From Brackiella oedipodis DSM 13743 (GTDB taxonomy: Bacteria; Pseudomonadota; Gammaproteobacteria; Burkholderiales; Burkholderiaceae_B), in the NCBI RefSeq assembly GCF_000621025.1, contig NZ_KK211205.1:62001-126000 (forward strand): a stretch of 64,000 nt of DNA, written 5' to 3'. How positions within the stretch are numbered: the stretch's first letter is position 1; each line of letters opens with the position of its first letter. Positions 27,326 through 36,428 of this stretch are shown in pieces. Position numbers and translations under genes: made by a program. The notes below the pieces were generated by a model. The model ran no database searches and was not told the origin of the DNA. It saw only the letters and a program-made list of their open reading frames with translations.

Positions 27326-28609
27326 ATGTTCAAGCGTATTCTGATTATCCTACTACTCGTCGTCATTGTGGTAGGCGGCTATTTATTCTTTTTTTCTGAC
27401 TCCAAAACCAACGCCCCACAAAGCAAAAATAGTCAGGTGTTGTTAGAGGCTCAACCCCAAAAAACAGCCGAAGCAGAAGAAGCATCCAACAGTACTGTGC
27501 CTGTCATCGATGGCAATGCGCCAACCGTCGCTGCCATGAGTCATGTGGCGCCACCGCAAGTGGCCGGTCTTACATGGCTCTTGTTGGATGCCGATAGCAA
27601 TCAGGTTATCGCCGAACAAAACGGCAATCAACGCGTTGAACCTGCGTCTTTAACCAAGCTGATGACCACGGCCTTGGTTTTTGAAGCTCTCCAAAAAGGT
27701 CAAATCAGTCTTGATCAAATGGTGACTGTGTCTCCAGAAGCACGTGCTCAAGAAGGTTCACGCATGTTTATTGAGGTCAATACTCAAGTCAGCGTTGAGC
27801 AATTGATCAATGGTATGTTGGTGCAATCAGGCAATGATGCCACCGTGCAATTAGCGCAAGTGGTGGGCGGCAGCATCCCTAATTTTGTACAAAAGATGAA
27901 CCAAAAAGCGCAAGCCTGGGGTCTTAGCAATTCACACTTTGATGATCCTGCAGGTATGCCTTCAGAGGGTACTTATATTTCTACGCACGATATTGCTGTG
28001 GTGGCGTTGCATTTGATCAAAGACTACCCTGAGTACTATCACTTTTTTGGTGTCAAAGAATACACCTACGCCAAAATTAGACAGCCAAACCGCAATGGCT
28101 TACTGAACCGAGGCACCGGCGTTGATGGCATGAAAACGGGCCATACCAAGTCAGCAGGCTACAATTTATTAGCTAGTGCCAAACAAGGGGATCGCCGCCT
28201 CATCTCGGTCGTCATTGGTACCAAGAGCTTCAGAGAGCGTGAAAATGCTAACCAAGCCTTATTAAATTGGGGCTTCTCACAATTTGCCATCAAGTCCCTC
28301 GCGAAAGCCGGCCAGCCCTTAACCGAGAGCCGTGTATGGGAAGGCAAAAGCAAAAAAGTCGCCTTAGGTTCTCTAAATGACGTTGCCGTTACTGTGCCAC
28401 GAGGCCAAGAAAATAACGTTCAAGCCATCACCCAGTTTGATAGCAATAGGTTAGTGGCCCCTTTAGCAAAAAACCAAGCGGTGGGCTCAGTGCAATTTCT
28501 CTTAAATAATCAAGTCATCAAACAAGACACTCTTGTGACCCTCAACGCGGTCGAGCGCGCTGGCTTCTTTGGTCGTATGTGGGATAAGTTGATGAGCTTG
28601 TTTAATTAG
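27326..28609 (+). CDS. dacC: D-alanyl-D-alanine carboxypeptidase (PBP5/6 type)
   Basis: A 427-residue penicillin-binding protein that trims the terminal D-Ala of peptidoglycan stem peptides. An N-terminal membrane anchor or signal (residues 5-23) is followed by an Ala/Gln/Glu linker, unusually long (about 24-78). The active-site motifs are all present: SLTK 108-111, SGN 168-170 and KTG 270-272. The C-terminal beta domain (PBP5_C) starts near residue 335 and ends in an amphipathic FFGRMWDKLMSLF helix that would bind the inner membrane. D-amino acid aminotransferase follows, linking release of D-Ala to its use. Confidence 0.93.
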   Translation: MFKRILIILLLVVIVVGGYLFFFSDSKTNAPQSKNSQVLLEAQPQKTAEAEEASNSTVPVIDGNAPTVAAMSHVAPPQVAGLTWLLLDADSNQVIAEQNGNQRVEPASLTKLMTTALVFEALQKGQISLDQMVTVSPEARAQEGSRMFIEVNTQVSVEQLINGMLVQSGNDATVQLAQVVGGSIPNFVQKMNQKAQAWGLSNSHFDDPAGMPSEGTYISTHDIAVVALHLIKDYPEYYHFFGVKEYTYAKIRQPNRNGLLNRGTGVDGMKTGHTKSAGYNLLASAKQGDRRLISVVIGTKSFRERENANQALLNWGFSQFAIKSLAKAGQPLTESRVWEGKSKKVALGSLNDVAVTVPRGQENNVQAITQFDSNRLVAPLAKNQAVGSVQFLLNNQVIKQDTLVTLNAVERAGFFGRMWDKLMSLFN

Positions 28610-28676
28610 ACTCTCCCGTAGGGCAAAGCAGCTGCGGTTTGCACCTGCGCCCTGTTTTTATAAGGTTATAGAAGTA

Positions 28677-29543
28677 ATGATAGATATTTCTCATGGCGAT
28701 TCATTGGTATACCTCAATGGTGAGTATTTGCCGCTAGCCGAAGCCAAAATTTCCGTACTTGATCGCGGTTTTATTTTTGGTGACGGTATTTATGAAGTCG
28801 TGCCGGTCTATAACGGCAAACCGTTTCGCTTTGATCAACATGTGGCACGTTTGCAGCGTAGTTTAGCGGCCATTGGCCTCGAAACTGGCAAATCGGCCGA
28901 GGATTGGATAGCCTTAATGTCGGCTATGATTGAGCGCTCGCCGTGGCCTTATCATATGGTGTATTTACAAGTCACACGCGGTGTAGCCAAGCGTGACCAT
29001 GGGTTTCCTAATCCACCCGTAGCGCCAACGATCTTTATGATGAATACGCCTTTTCAGCGTCCTAGCGCTGAAAAACTTGCCAAAGGTTTATCTACCATTG
29101 CTATGGATGATTTGCGTTGGTTGCATTGCGATATTAAGACGACCTCATTGTTGGGCAATGTCTTGGCCAAGCAATACGCGCTCAGCAAAGGCGTGGATGA
29201 TGTAATCATGTTCCGTAATGGCTTTTTGAGCGAAGCGTCTTCTTCTAATATTTGGTTAGTCAAGGATGGTAAAGTGGCCGCACCACTACGCAATAACCTG
29301 ATTCTTGAGGGCGTGCGTTATGGCTTTATTGAACAGCTCTGCCAAGAAGAAGGGATTGCCTTTGAATCTCGCAATATCACCGAAGACGAAATTGCCGAGG
29401 CCGATGAAATCTTGATTACGGCAGCGACCAAAGAAGTGCAGGCCATTACCAGCTTTAATGGTCAGCCTGTCGGTGATGGCAAACCGGGGCCTGTGTTCTG
29501 GACCCTACGCAAGGCTTATGATCGCGTCTTGGAGCAACTCTAA
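28677..29543 (+). CDS. dat: D-amino acid aminotransferase
   Basis: A 288-residue fold-type IV PLP enzyme. VLDRGFIFGDGIYEVVPVY (residues 28-45) is the family opening; the Schiff-base lysine is Lys154 in HCDIKTTSLLGNVLAK; SSNIWLVKDG and LEGVRYG bind the PLP phosphate. The HCDIK context suits D-Ala aminotransferase rather than branched-chain or ADC lyase enzymes. Gene order dac-dat-ybeD-lipB, with the next two starts overlapping, is common in betaproteobacteria. Likely converts D-Ala released by the preceding carboxypeptidase; that link is inferred. Confidence 0.9.
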   Translation: MIDISHGDSLVYLNGEYLPLAEAKISVLDRGFIFGDGIYEVVPVYNGKPFRFDQHVARLQRSLAAIGLETGKSAEDWIALMSAMIERSPWPYHMVYLQVTRGVAKRDHGFPNPPVAPTIFMMNTPFQRPSAEKLAKGLSTIAMDDLRWLHCDIKTTSLLGNVLAKQYALSKGVDDVIMFRNGFLSEASSSNIWLVKDGKVAAPLRNNLILEGVRYGFIEQLCQEEGIAFESRNITEDEIAEADEILITAATKEVQAITSFNGQPVGDGKPGPVFWTLRKAYDRVLEQL

Positions 29544-29830
29544 TGGCACAAACCCCCCACGACATTCCTCCTGAAGAGTCATTAATTGAGTACCCCTGCT
29601 ATTTTCCTATTAAAGTGATGGGGCATAATGAGCCACATTTGGCTCAGCACCTAACCGAGATTGTGCGTGAGTTTGTGCCTGATTTTGATCCCGATACGAT
29701 TGTTATCCGCCCCAGTAGCAAGGGCAATTATGTGGGCTTGACCTTTACGGTGTATGTCACGTCCAGAGAGCAATTAGATACGATTTATCGTTCGTTGCAC
29801 GCCCATCATTTGGTTAAAGTCGTCCTCTAA
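29543..29830 (+). CDS. ybeD: YbeD/DUF493 family protein
   Basis: A 95-residue ferredoxin-like-fold protein: YPCYFPIKVMGHNEPHLAQHL at the start and RPSSKGNYVGLTFTVYVTSREQL in the middle match YbeD. The family has an ACT-like fold and is very often next to lipB; a regulatory role in lipoylation is suspected but not shown. The ATG overlaps the dat stop by one base and its own stop overlaps lipB by one base, so translation is coupled through all three. Confidence 0.92.
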   Translation: MAQTPHDIPPEESLIEYPCYFPIKVMGHNEPHLAQHLTEIVREFVPDFDPDTIVIRPSSKGNYVGLTFTVYVTSREQLDTIYRSLHAHHLVKVVL

Positions 29831-30471
29831 TGACAACAACGATCAAAACGCTGCCAGGACTTCAGCCCTACGAGGCCACCTGGCAGGCCATGCGAGACTT
29901 TACTGAGCAACGTGATGCGCACACCTCCAATCAGATTTGGGTCTTGCAGCACGAAGCTGTTTATACCTTGGGTCAAGCCGGTAAGCCTGAGCATATCCTC
30001 AATCCAGGACAAATCCCGATTGTCCATTGCAATCGAGGGGGTCAGGTTACTTATCATGGTCCAGGTCAGGTGGTGATCTATCCACTCATCGATCTACATC
30101 GGGCGAACATGTTCGTCAAAGAATATGTTAATACCCTAGAAGAGGTCATTATTCAGACCCTTGCGCATTTTGGTATAGAGAATGCCTGCCGCAAAGTCAA
30201 AGCCCCTGGGGTGTATGTGCCTATGGCAGATATTCCTGGTGATGGCCTGGCCAAAATCGCTGCCCTTGGGGTGAAAGTCACTAAAGGCTGCACGTACCAT
30301 GGCTTAGCAATCAATGTTGATATGGATCTACAGCCTTTTTATGGTATTAATCCATGTGGCTACGCAGGCTTGCGCACCATCGATATGCGCACGTTAGGGA
30401 TTGTGGTGGATCCTTCTTTAGTGGCGGCTTATGCCGCCAAACTCCTACAAACGGCGTTTCCCAGCGAGTAA
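29830..30471 (+). CDS. lipB: Octanoyltransferase LipB
   Basis: A 213-residue enzyme that moves octanoyl from acyl carrier protein to lipoyl domains. NRGGQVTYHGPGQVVIYPL (68-86) is the signature; the catalytic pair is Lys142 in AKIAALGVKV and Cys176 in INPCGYAG. The overlap with ybeD is one base. LipA, its partner, is not the next gene: an aldehyde dehydrogenase lies between. Confidence 0.95.
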   Translation: MTTTIKTLPGLQPYEATWQAMRDFTEQRDAHTSNQIWVLQHEAVYTLGQAGKPEHILNPGQIPIVHCNRGGQVTYHGPGQVVIYPLIDLHRANMFVKEYVNTLEEVIIQTLAHFGIENACRKVKAPGVYVPMADIPGDGLAKIAALGVKVTKGCTYHGLAINVDMDLQPFYGINPCGYAGLRTIDMRTLGIVVDPSLVAAYAAKLLQTAFPSE

Positions 30472-30560
30472 TCAGCGATCATTAGAGGCTCACGGATTTG
30501 CTCGTTTCCTGCCCATTGCATTGTATTTATCAGCTCTTTCAGATAAGCTTTTTAGTAATA

Positions 30561-30585
30561 GACTAGTGGTTACCACACGCTAGTC
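30561..30585 (+). promoter_or_regulatory. Hairpin/operator upstream of the aldehyde dehydrogenase gene
   Basis: GACTAG (30561-30566) and CTAGTC (30580-30585) enclose a second repeat GTGG-TTA-CCAC. The element has no T run and sits about 120 bases before the gene, so an operator for a dimeric regulator is as likely as an RNA hairpin. The rest of the 235-base gap shows no gene. Confidence 0.35.
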
Positions 30586-30706
30586 GCTCTAACGACAATC
30601 CAAGCGTTTGTTGTGCAATGCAAGTGCAAAATCTGATTTTGTCCTACAATTTAAACTTGCTTGTATCGCAAATACGATTCTTACAACAATTTCTAAGGGA
30701 CAACTT

Positions 30707-32164
30707 ATGAGCGAACTAAAAGACTTACGAAAGTTTTACATTAATGGTCAATGGGTCGAATCCAGCAATGGCAAAGACCTTGAGGTGATCAATCCATCCA
30801 CCGAAGAAAGCATTGCGGTCATCACCTTGGGTAGCACCGAAGATGCCGACAAGGCCGTCGCCGCCGCTAAAGCCGCCTTGCCTAAATGGTCCGCTACGGA
30901 GCCACAAGAGCGCTTAGCGTTTGTCAAAAAAATCTATGACGCCTATAAACAACGTGTGGGTGATGTTGCCGAAGCCGTGAGTGCCGAGATGGGTGCCCCG
31001 ATCAAACTGGCAAATACCGCCCAAGCGCCAGTCGGCCTCAAACACATGGAAAATTTCATCAACGCCTTTGAGGGCTTCAAGTTCGTAGAACCACTTAACG
31101 ACAAAACCGATGACACCGTCGTCGCTTGGGAGCCTGTAGGCGTAGTCGCCGCTATCACACCATGGAACTGGCCGCTGAACCAAATCTTCCTAAAAATTAT
31201 CCCGGCGATTCTTGCGGGTGATACGGTGGTGCTTAAGCCGAGCGAGATTGCTCCAATCAACGCCATGATCGTGGCCGAGGTCATTGATCAGGCTGGTCTG
31301 CCAGCTGGTGTTTTCAATCTGGTCAATGGTGATGGTGCCGGTGTGGGTTCTCGCTTAACGAGTCATCCAGACGTCGCCATGGTGTCATTTACGGGTTCGA
31401 CACGTGCTGGTCGTCAAATCACCAAGAGTGCCGCCGACACCATCAAAAAAGTCGAGCTTGAATTAGGCGGTAAAGGTGCGAATTTAGTCTTTGCCGATGC
31501 GGGTGAAGAAGCTGTCAAACGCAGCGTCATTCACTGCTTCAATAACTCTGGACAGTCATGTAATGCGCCAACCCGTATGTTGGTTGAACGTTCTTTCTAT
31601 GACAAAGCCATCGAAATTGCCAAACAAGTGGCTGAGCAAACTCAAGTCGACGACGCTGCCAAAGAAGGCAACCACATTGGTCCCGTCGTTTCAGAGCAAC
31701 AATGGCAAAAAATCCAAGATCTCATCCAAAAAGGTATCGATGAGGGCGCGCGCTTAGTTATTGGCGGTACTGGCAAACCAGAAGGCAAGGACAAAGGCTA
31801 CTTTGTGCGTCCTACCGTGTTTGCGGACGTTAATAATGACATGACGATTGCTCGCCAAGAAATCTTTGGCCCAGTCCTTTCTATTATTCCATTTGACTCA
31901 GAAGAAGAGGCCGTACAAATTGCCAACGATACGGTGTATGGTTTAACCAATTACATCCAAACTCGTGATGTCGATCGTCGCCGTCGCCTCTCTCGTGCTG
32001 TGCAATCCGGTATGGTAGAAACCAACGGTAAATCACGCGCTGATGGCTCCGCTTTTGGGGGTATCAAGGAATCTGGTCATGCCCGCGAAGGGGGTATTTA
32101 TGGCCTCAAGAGCTTCATGAACAGCAAATTCATTTCTGGCTGGTCAGAGGCCTCTAACACCTAA
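30707..32164 (+). CDS. NAD(P)-dependent aldehyde dehydrogenase
   Basis: A 485-residue member of the ALDH superfamily. AITPWNWPLNQI (149-160) and LKPSEIAP bind the cofactor, FTGSTRAGRQI follows, general base Glu252 is in LELGGKGANLVF and the nucleophile Cys285 in NNSGQSCNAPTRML. AETNGKSRADGSAFGGIKESG (in part) marks the C-terminal end. The exact aldehyde cannot be read. The ATG at 30707 follows CTAAGGGACAACTT; an upstream TTG start at 30608 is rejected. It has its own leader and a downstream hairpin pair, so it is an independent unit set between lipB and lipA. Confidence 0.9.
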   Translation: MSELKDLRKFYINGQWVESSNGKDLEVINPSTEESIAVITLGSTEDADKAVAAAKAALPKWSATEPQERLAFVKKIYDAYKQRVGDVAEAVSAEMGAPIKLANTAQAPVGLKHMENFINAFEGFKFVEPLNDKTDDTVVAWEPVGVVAAITPWNWPLNQIFLKIIPAILAGDTVVLKPSEIAPINAMIVAEVIDQAGLPAGVFNLVNGDGAGVGSRLTSHPDVAMVSFTGSTRAGRQITKSAADTIKKVELELGGKGANLVFADAGEEAVKRSVIHCFNNSGQSCNAPTRMLVERSFYDKAIEIAKQVAEQTQVDDAAKEGNHIGPVVSEQQWQKIQDLIQKGIDEGARLVIGGTGKPEGKDKGYFVRPTVFADVNNDMTIARQEIFGPVLSIIPFDSEEEAVQIANDTVYGLTNYIQTRDVDRRRRLSRAVQSGMVETNGKSRADGSAFGGIKESGHAREGGIYGLKSFMNSKFISGWSEASNT

Positions 32165-32185
32165 TTGCCTCAATGCTTTAGTACT

Positions 32186-32237
32186 CAACCTTGAGTGCTA
32201 AGGTTGGCGCTCAAGGGGCTGTGTGAAGCAGCCCCTT
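32186..32237 (+). terminator. Tandem hairpins after the aldehyde dehydrogenase gene
   Basis: CAACCTT (32186-32192) pairs with AAGGTTG (32200-32206), and a stronger stem AAGGGGCTG (32213-32221) pairs with CAGCCCCTT (32229-32237). There is no good T run, so termination may need Rho or the hairpins may protect the 3' end. Confidence 0.5.
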
Positions 32238-32359
32238 AGTGCCGCTAAGGTATTCTAGTCTGAGCCTCCAACGGGGTTTTAGCTAAAGAACCGTGACTTT
32301 AGCGTTACAATAGAAGGCAATCTTAGTAATTATTTAATGACAACTCAAAGGTTATCGCA

Positions 32360-33346
32360 GTGAACACTGAAACAGCCCCTATTGCTAAAGACACTCAATA
32401 CGACGCCACCAAAAAACAAAAATCCTACGATAAGGTCTCTCGTATTCCAATTAAGGTCATCCAAACCGAAAAACTCAAAAAGCCTGATTGGATTCGTGTC
32501 AAAGCGGCTCCTGTCAATTCTCAGTTCAAAAAAATCAAAGAGATTTTACGTGCCAATAATATGGTGACCGTCTGTGAAGAAGCGTCTTGTCCAAATATTG
32601 GCGAGTGTTTCGGTAAAGGGACCGCCACTTTCATGATTATGGGTGACAAATGTACACGTCGTTGCCCGTTCTGTGATGTCGGCCACGGCCGTCCAGATCC
32701 ACTCGACGAAAACGAACCACGTAATCTTGCTAAATCCATTGCCGCGATGGGCTTACGTTATGTGGTGGTAACCTCCGTCGATCGTGATGATTTGCGCGAT
32801 GGTGGTGCCATGCATTTTGTCAATTGTATTAACGAGATTCGTGAGCGTTCATACTTCACACAGGTCGAAGTGTTGGTGCCTGACTTTAGGGGGCGTCTCG
32901 AAAAAGCCCTCAAGATCTTTGCCGAAGGCTTACCGGATGTCATGAACCATAACCTGGAAACTGTGCCACGTCTCTACAAACAAGCGCGTCCAGGGGCTAA
33001 TTATGAGCATTCGCTTAAATTGCTCAAGGACTTCAAAGCCATGTATCCAGACGTACCCACCAAATCAGGTCTAATGGTCGGTTTGGGAGAGTCTGACGAA
33101 GAAATTCTAGAAGTCATGCGCGATATGCGTGCGCACGACATTGATATGTTGACGATTGGTCAATATTTACAACCCTCAGCTCACCACTTGCCAGTACAAC
33201 GCTATGTAACGCCAGAGACCTTCAAAATGTTTGAGCAAAAGGCCTACGACATGGGCTTTACTCACGCGGCTGTGGGTGCCATGGTGCGTTCTTCTTATCA
33301 TGCCGATGAACAAGCACATCAAGCGGGTTTAGCGCAATCGGCCTAG
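32360..33346 (+). CDS. lipA: Lipoyl synthase
   Basis: A 328-residue radical SAM enzyme that inserts two sulfurs into the octanoyl chain. The auxiliary cluster cysteines are Cys72, Cys77 and Cys83 ([13 protein letters not shown]) and the radical SAM cluster is CTRRCPFC at 98-105. The C-terminal RSSYHADEQ provides the Ser that ligates the auxiliary cluster. Start is GTG at 32360 with AAAGG ahead. A candidate TACAAT -10 box at 32306-32311 suggests its own promoter, in keeping with its separation from lipB. Confidence 0.96.
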   Translation: MNTETAPIAKDTQYDATKKQKSYDKVSRIPIKVIQTEKLKKPDWIRVKAAPVNSQFKKIKEILRANNMVTVCEEASCPNIGECFGKGTATFMIMGDKCTRRCPFCDVGHGRPDPLDENEPRNLAKSIAAMGLRYVVVTSVDRDDLRDGGAMHFVNCINEIRERSYFTQVEVLVPDFRGRLEKALKIFAEGLPDVMNHNLETVPRLYKQARPGANYEHSLKLLKDFKAMYPDVPTKSGLMVGLGESDEEILEVMRDMRAHDIDMLTIGQYLQPSAHHLPVQRYVTPETFKMFEQKAYDMGFTHAAVGAMVRSSYHADEQAHQAGLAQSA

Positions 33347-33406
33347 GCTTTTTTGGCTTTAACTTCACGCACTACTACTTATCACTAGTCGTCACCTCGA
33401 CAAACC

Positions 33407-33440
33407 AAAAAACCAGTAATCACGGATTACTGGTTTTTTT
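33407..33440 (+). terminator. Intrinsic terminator of lipA
   Basis: CCAGTAATC (33413-33421) and GATTACTGG (33425-33433) form a 9-bp stem with a 3-nt loop, preceded by six A and followed by seven T. Confidence 0.92.
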
Positions 33441-33495
33441 GCTTCTACAACGAATATACTGAGGCAATAACTATTAGCCATCGCAAGGAGACAAT

Positions 33496-34551
33496 ATGAA
33501 CGCCGCTAGCCAATCTCTAATTCAAGCATTTGGTATTCAATATCCCATTATTCAAGCGCCGATGACAGGCACTACGACGCCAGAATTGGCGCTAGCCGTC
33601 CATCGGGCGGGGGCCCTGGGTAGCCTGGGCTTGGGCGCACTCAATCAAGCGGCCTGCCAGAAGCAATTACAAGTGCTGCAAGCGCAGGGAGTGAGGACAG
33701 TTAATCTAAACTTTTTTTGTCACCAAGACCCTGTTCGAGATGACGCCAAAGAGCAAGCATGGTTGGCATTTTTAGCTCCTTACTACGAGCAGGCAGGTGG
33801 CCAAGTACCGAAGCAACTCAACTGCATTTATGAGAGCTTTAATAGTTGTGACTGGCAGTTAGAGTTATTGTTGGAATTTAAACCTACTGTAGCGAGTTTT
33901 CATTTTGGTTTGCCCAATGAGCAGGCGATTAAGCGCCTGCATGAGGCTGGGATTCTATTGGTGGCTTGCGCCACAAACCTAGAAGAAGCCCTGCAAGCAC
34001 AAGCCGCTGGCATGGATTATGTAGTGGCGCAAGGCTACGAGGCCGGTGGTCATCGTGGTGTCTTTAATCCGCAACAGGACGATTGTATGGGCACGCTGGC
34101 ACTGGTCGAAACCCTAGTGCGCCATTGCAAATTGCCCATTATTGCTGCTGGAGGCATTATGACTGGAGACAGTATCCAGGCCGTGCTGCAATTAGGGGCC
34201 GCCGCGGTACAAATGGGTACAGCGTTTGTGGCGTGTCCAGAAAGCAATGCCAACGACGCTTACAGAAAGGCACTTAACAGTGCGGCGGCTCAACATACTG
34301 TAGTGACTGAGATGATTTCTGGGCGGCCTGCTCGCGGTATCCCGAATACGCTGACCCAGCTTGCAGCACAAGCACCGACTTTGCCCGGTTACCCCTGCGT
34401 GTATGATGCCAGTAAACAGCTAAACGCCCTTGCCAGCCAGCAGGGTGTGCATGACTATGGAGCGTTTTGGGCCGGACAAGGTGCAGCGCAGGTACGTACT
34501 TTGCCCGCCACAGAATTAGTGCAACAATTAGTGCAAGAAGCCGGTTGGTAA
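33496..34551 (+). CDS. Nitronate monooxygenase (NPD family flavoprotein)
   Basis: A 351-residue TIM-barrel FMN protein. IQYPIIQAPMTGTTTPELALAV at the start, GYEAGGHRG (phosphate/nitronate loop), LPIIAAGGIMTGDSI and GAAAVQMGTAFVACPESN are the usual NMO segments. The enzyme oxidises propionate-3-nitronate-like compounds; many relatives have unknown substrates. AAGGAG precedes the ATG. Monocistronic with terminators on both sides. Confidence 0.9.
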   Translation: MNAASQSLIQAFGIQYPIIQAPMTGTTTPELALAVHRAGALGSLGLGALNQAACQKQLQVLQAQGVRTVNLNFFCHQDPVRDDAKEQAWLAFLAPYYEQAGGQVPKQLNCIYESFNSCDWQLELLLEFKPTVASFHFGLPNEQAIKRLHEAGILLVACATNLEEALQAQAAGMDYVVAQGYEAGGHRGVFNPQQDDCMGTLALVETLVRHCKLPIIAAGGIMTGDSIQAVLQLGAAAVQMGTAFVACPESNANDAYRKALNSAAAQHTVVTEMISGRPARGIPNTLTQLAAQAPTLPGYPCVYDASKQLNALASQQGVHDYGAFWAGQGAAQVRTLPATELVQQLVQEAGW

Positions 34552-34608
34552 TCAATAAAATTATATATAAGCATTCTAATCAAGCCGTTTTTTCAAAATA
34601 ATTGATAA

Positions 34609-34641
34609 GGCCGCCGAACGCATTGGCGGCCTATTGTTTTT
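34609..34641 (+). terminator. Terminator of the nitronate monooxygenase gene
   Basis: GGCCGCC (34609-34615) and GGCGGCC (34625-34631) form a 7-bp GC stem followed by TATTGTTTTTA. Confidence 0.82.
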
Positions 34642-34810
34642 ATTAGCCACTAAACTCCCTTCATCTGCGCTTTTCTAATGAATTATTGGGTGTATTCACA
34701 GGAATTAGTATCTTTCCTCTTATCAATAACCCGTATTGTTTTTTTGTTTACATCAGGCTACAAATAGAAACGTTTGAGACAATCGAACAGAACCGTCAAG
34801 GAAAGATAAT

Positions 34811-36190
34811 ATGGAAACATTTGAAAGTATTGTGAATTCAGTCAACGGCGCTGTCTGGGGACCGTGGATGTTAGGTCTGCTGGTTGGCACCGGTATTTTA
34901 TTAACCATCCGCCTTGCCTTTATGCAAATTTGGATGTTGCCTTACGCCCTCAAGTTGGCATTTTTTCCACATCCCAAAAAAGACGATGGCACCGATCATG
35001 AGGGCGATGTATCGCATTTTGCTGCCTTGATGACGGCCTTATCGGCCACGATTGGTACCGGTAATATTGCGGGGGTGGCGACGGCCATTGTGGTTGGCGG
35101 CCCAGGCGCTATTTTCTGGATGTGGTTAAGTGCTTTTTTTGGGATGGCGACCAAATATGCAGAGGGTGTGTTAGCGGTCAAATACCGCACCACCAACTCC
35201 AAAGGGGAGATGTCTGGTGGCCCAATGTACTACCTTCAAAACGGCATCAAGAACAAAAGCATCGGTCGTATCCTCGGTATTTTATTCGCCATTTTCGCGA
35301 TTGTCGCTTCCTTTGGTATTGGTAGTTCTGTGCAGTCTAACTCAATGGCCCAAGCCATGGCCCAAAGCTGGAACGTACAAACCTGGGTGACGGGCGCTGT
35401 CGTGGCCGTGTTGACCGCCATTGTGGTGATCGGTGGCATCAAAAGTATCTCAACAGCGGCTTCCTTCATTGTGCCTGTCATGGCCGTTGTTTATGTGGTG
35501 GGCGGTATTGTGATCATTATTGTCAATGGTGATTTATTCGTTCCGGCGATTCGCACTATCTTCCATGACGCTTTCACAGGTCAGGCGGTGGCGGGCGGCG
35601 CCATCTTTACGGTGATTCGCTATGGTGTGGCTCGTGGCGTATTCTCAAATGAGGCAGGTATGGGTTCGGCGCCAATTGCCGCCGCGGCTGCCAAAACCGA
35701 CCACCCTGTGCGTCAAGCCTTGGTGTCCATGACGGGTACCTTTTTAGACACAATTTGCGTGTGTTCCATTACGGGTATTGTGTTGGTGATGGCTCTCAAT
35801 AGCAGTTCCACCTCAGAAATTGGCGATTTATCCGGTGCGGCATTGACGGCGTTTGCTTTTGATGAACTATTGCCTATGGGTGGACGTCATCTCATCACCT
35901 TTGGTTTGATTTTCTTTGCCTACTCTACCATTTTGGGTTGGGCTTATTACGGTGAAAAATGTGTCGCCTACTTGTTTGGCGAAAAAGGCATTTTGCCTTA
36001 TCGAGTGGTTTATATCATCACCGTATATTTGGGCGCCGTTGTGAGTTTGGATCTGGTGTGGAATCTCTCCGATACCTTCAACGGTTTGATGGCGGTGCCT
36101 AACTTGATCGGCTTGCTGGTCTTGTCAGGTGTTGTGGTCAAAGAAACCCGTGACTTCCGCGCTCGACGCAAATCAGGTGAGCTTCCTTAA
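34811..36190 (+). CDS. Sodium:alanine symporter family protein (AgcS)
   Basis: A 459-residue carrier with about 11 helices. ALSATIGTGNIAGVATAI near residue 75 and GMGSAPIAAAAAKTDHPVRQALV near residue 285 are the conserved AGCS motifs that form the Na+ and substrate sites. The substrate is probably alanine, glycine or D-alanine. No riboswitch of the glycine class was recognised in the 259-base leader. The ATG follows AAGGAAAGATAAT. Monocistronic. Confidence 0.92.
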   Translation: METFESIVNSVNGAVWGPWMLGLLVGTGILLTIRLAFMQIWMLPYALKLAFFPHPKKDDGTDHEGDVSHFAALMTALSATIGTGNIAGVATAIVVGGPGAIFWMWLSAFFGMATKYAEGVLAVKYRTTNSKGEMSGGPMYYLQNGIKNKSIGRILGILFAIFAIVASFGIGSSVQSNSMAQAMAQSWNVQTWVTGAVVAVLTAIVVIGGIKSISTAASFIVPVMAVVYVVGGIVIIIVNGDLFVPAIRTIFHDAFTGQAVAGGAIFTVIRYGVARGVFSNEAGMGSAPIAAAAAKTDHPVRQALVSMTGTFLDTICVCSITGIVLVMALNSSSTSEIGDLSGAALTAFAFDELLPMGGRHLITFGLIFFAYSTILGWAYYGEKCVAYLFGEKGILPYRVVYIITVYLGAVVSLDLVWNLSDTFNGLMAVPNLIGLLVLSGVVVKETRDFRARRKSGELP

Positions 36191-36246
36191 TACAACCACT
36201 TAAATAGGGGGACAGTGCTGCGGCACTGGAACACAAAAGGGGAAAA

Positions 36247-36282
36247 GGGTAAATGCCAGCAACTGTGCATTTACCCTTTTTT
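36247..36282 (+). terminator. Intrinsic terminator of the AgcS gene
   Basis: GGGTAAATGC (36247-36256) and GCATTTACCC (36267-36276) form a perfect 10-bp stem, preceded by AAAA and followed by six T. Confidence 0.9.
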
Positions 36283-36428
36283 AATGGCAACTAGTCCTTG
36301 CCTCATTGACTAGGCGGGTGACTCGGAGGAGCACCTGCGACCGATGAAGTGTCTAGCTGATGCTTATCGATGCTTAGAAAAAAGCCTTGAGAACTTTAGG
36401 GAGGCTTACAGAAATTTAGAAGCGCTTA

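Noticed and set aside
30608-30706. Upstream extension of the aldehyde dehydrogenase
   Set aside because: Starts at TTG without a ribosome binding site; ATG 30707 follows AAGGGA and matches family length.
34552-34810. Glycine riboswitch before the AgcS gene
   Set aside because: None of the conserved aptamer strings could be found in the leader.
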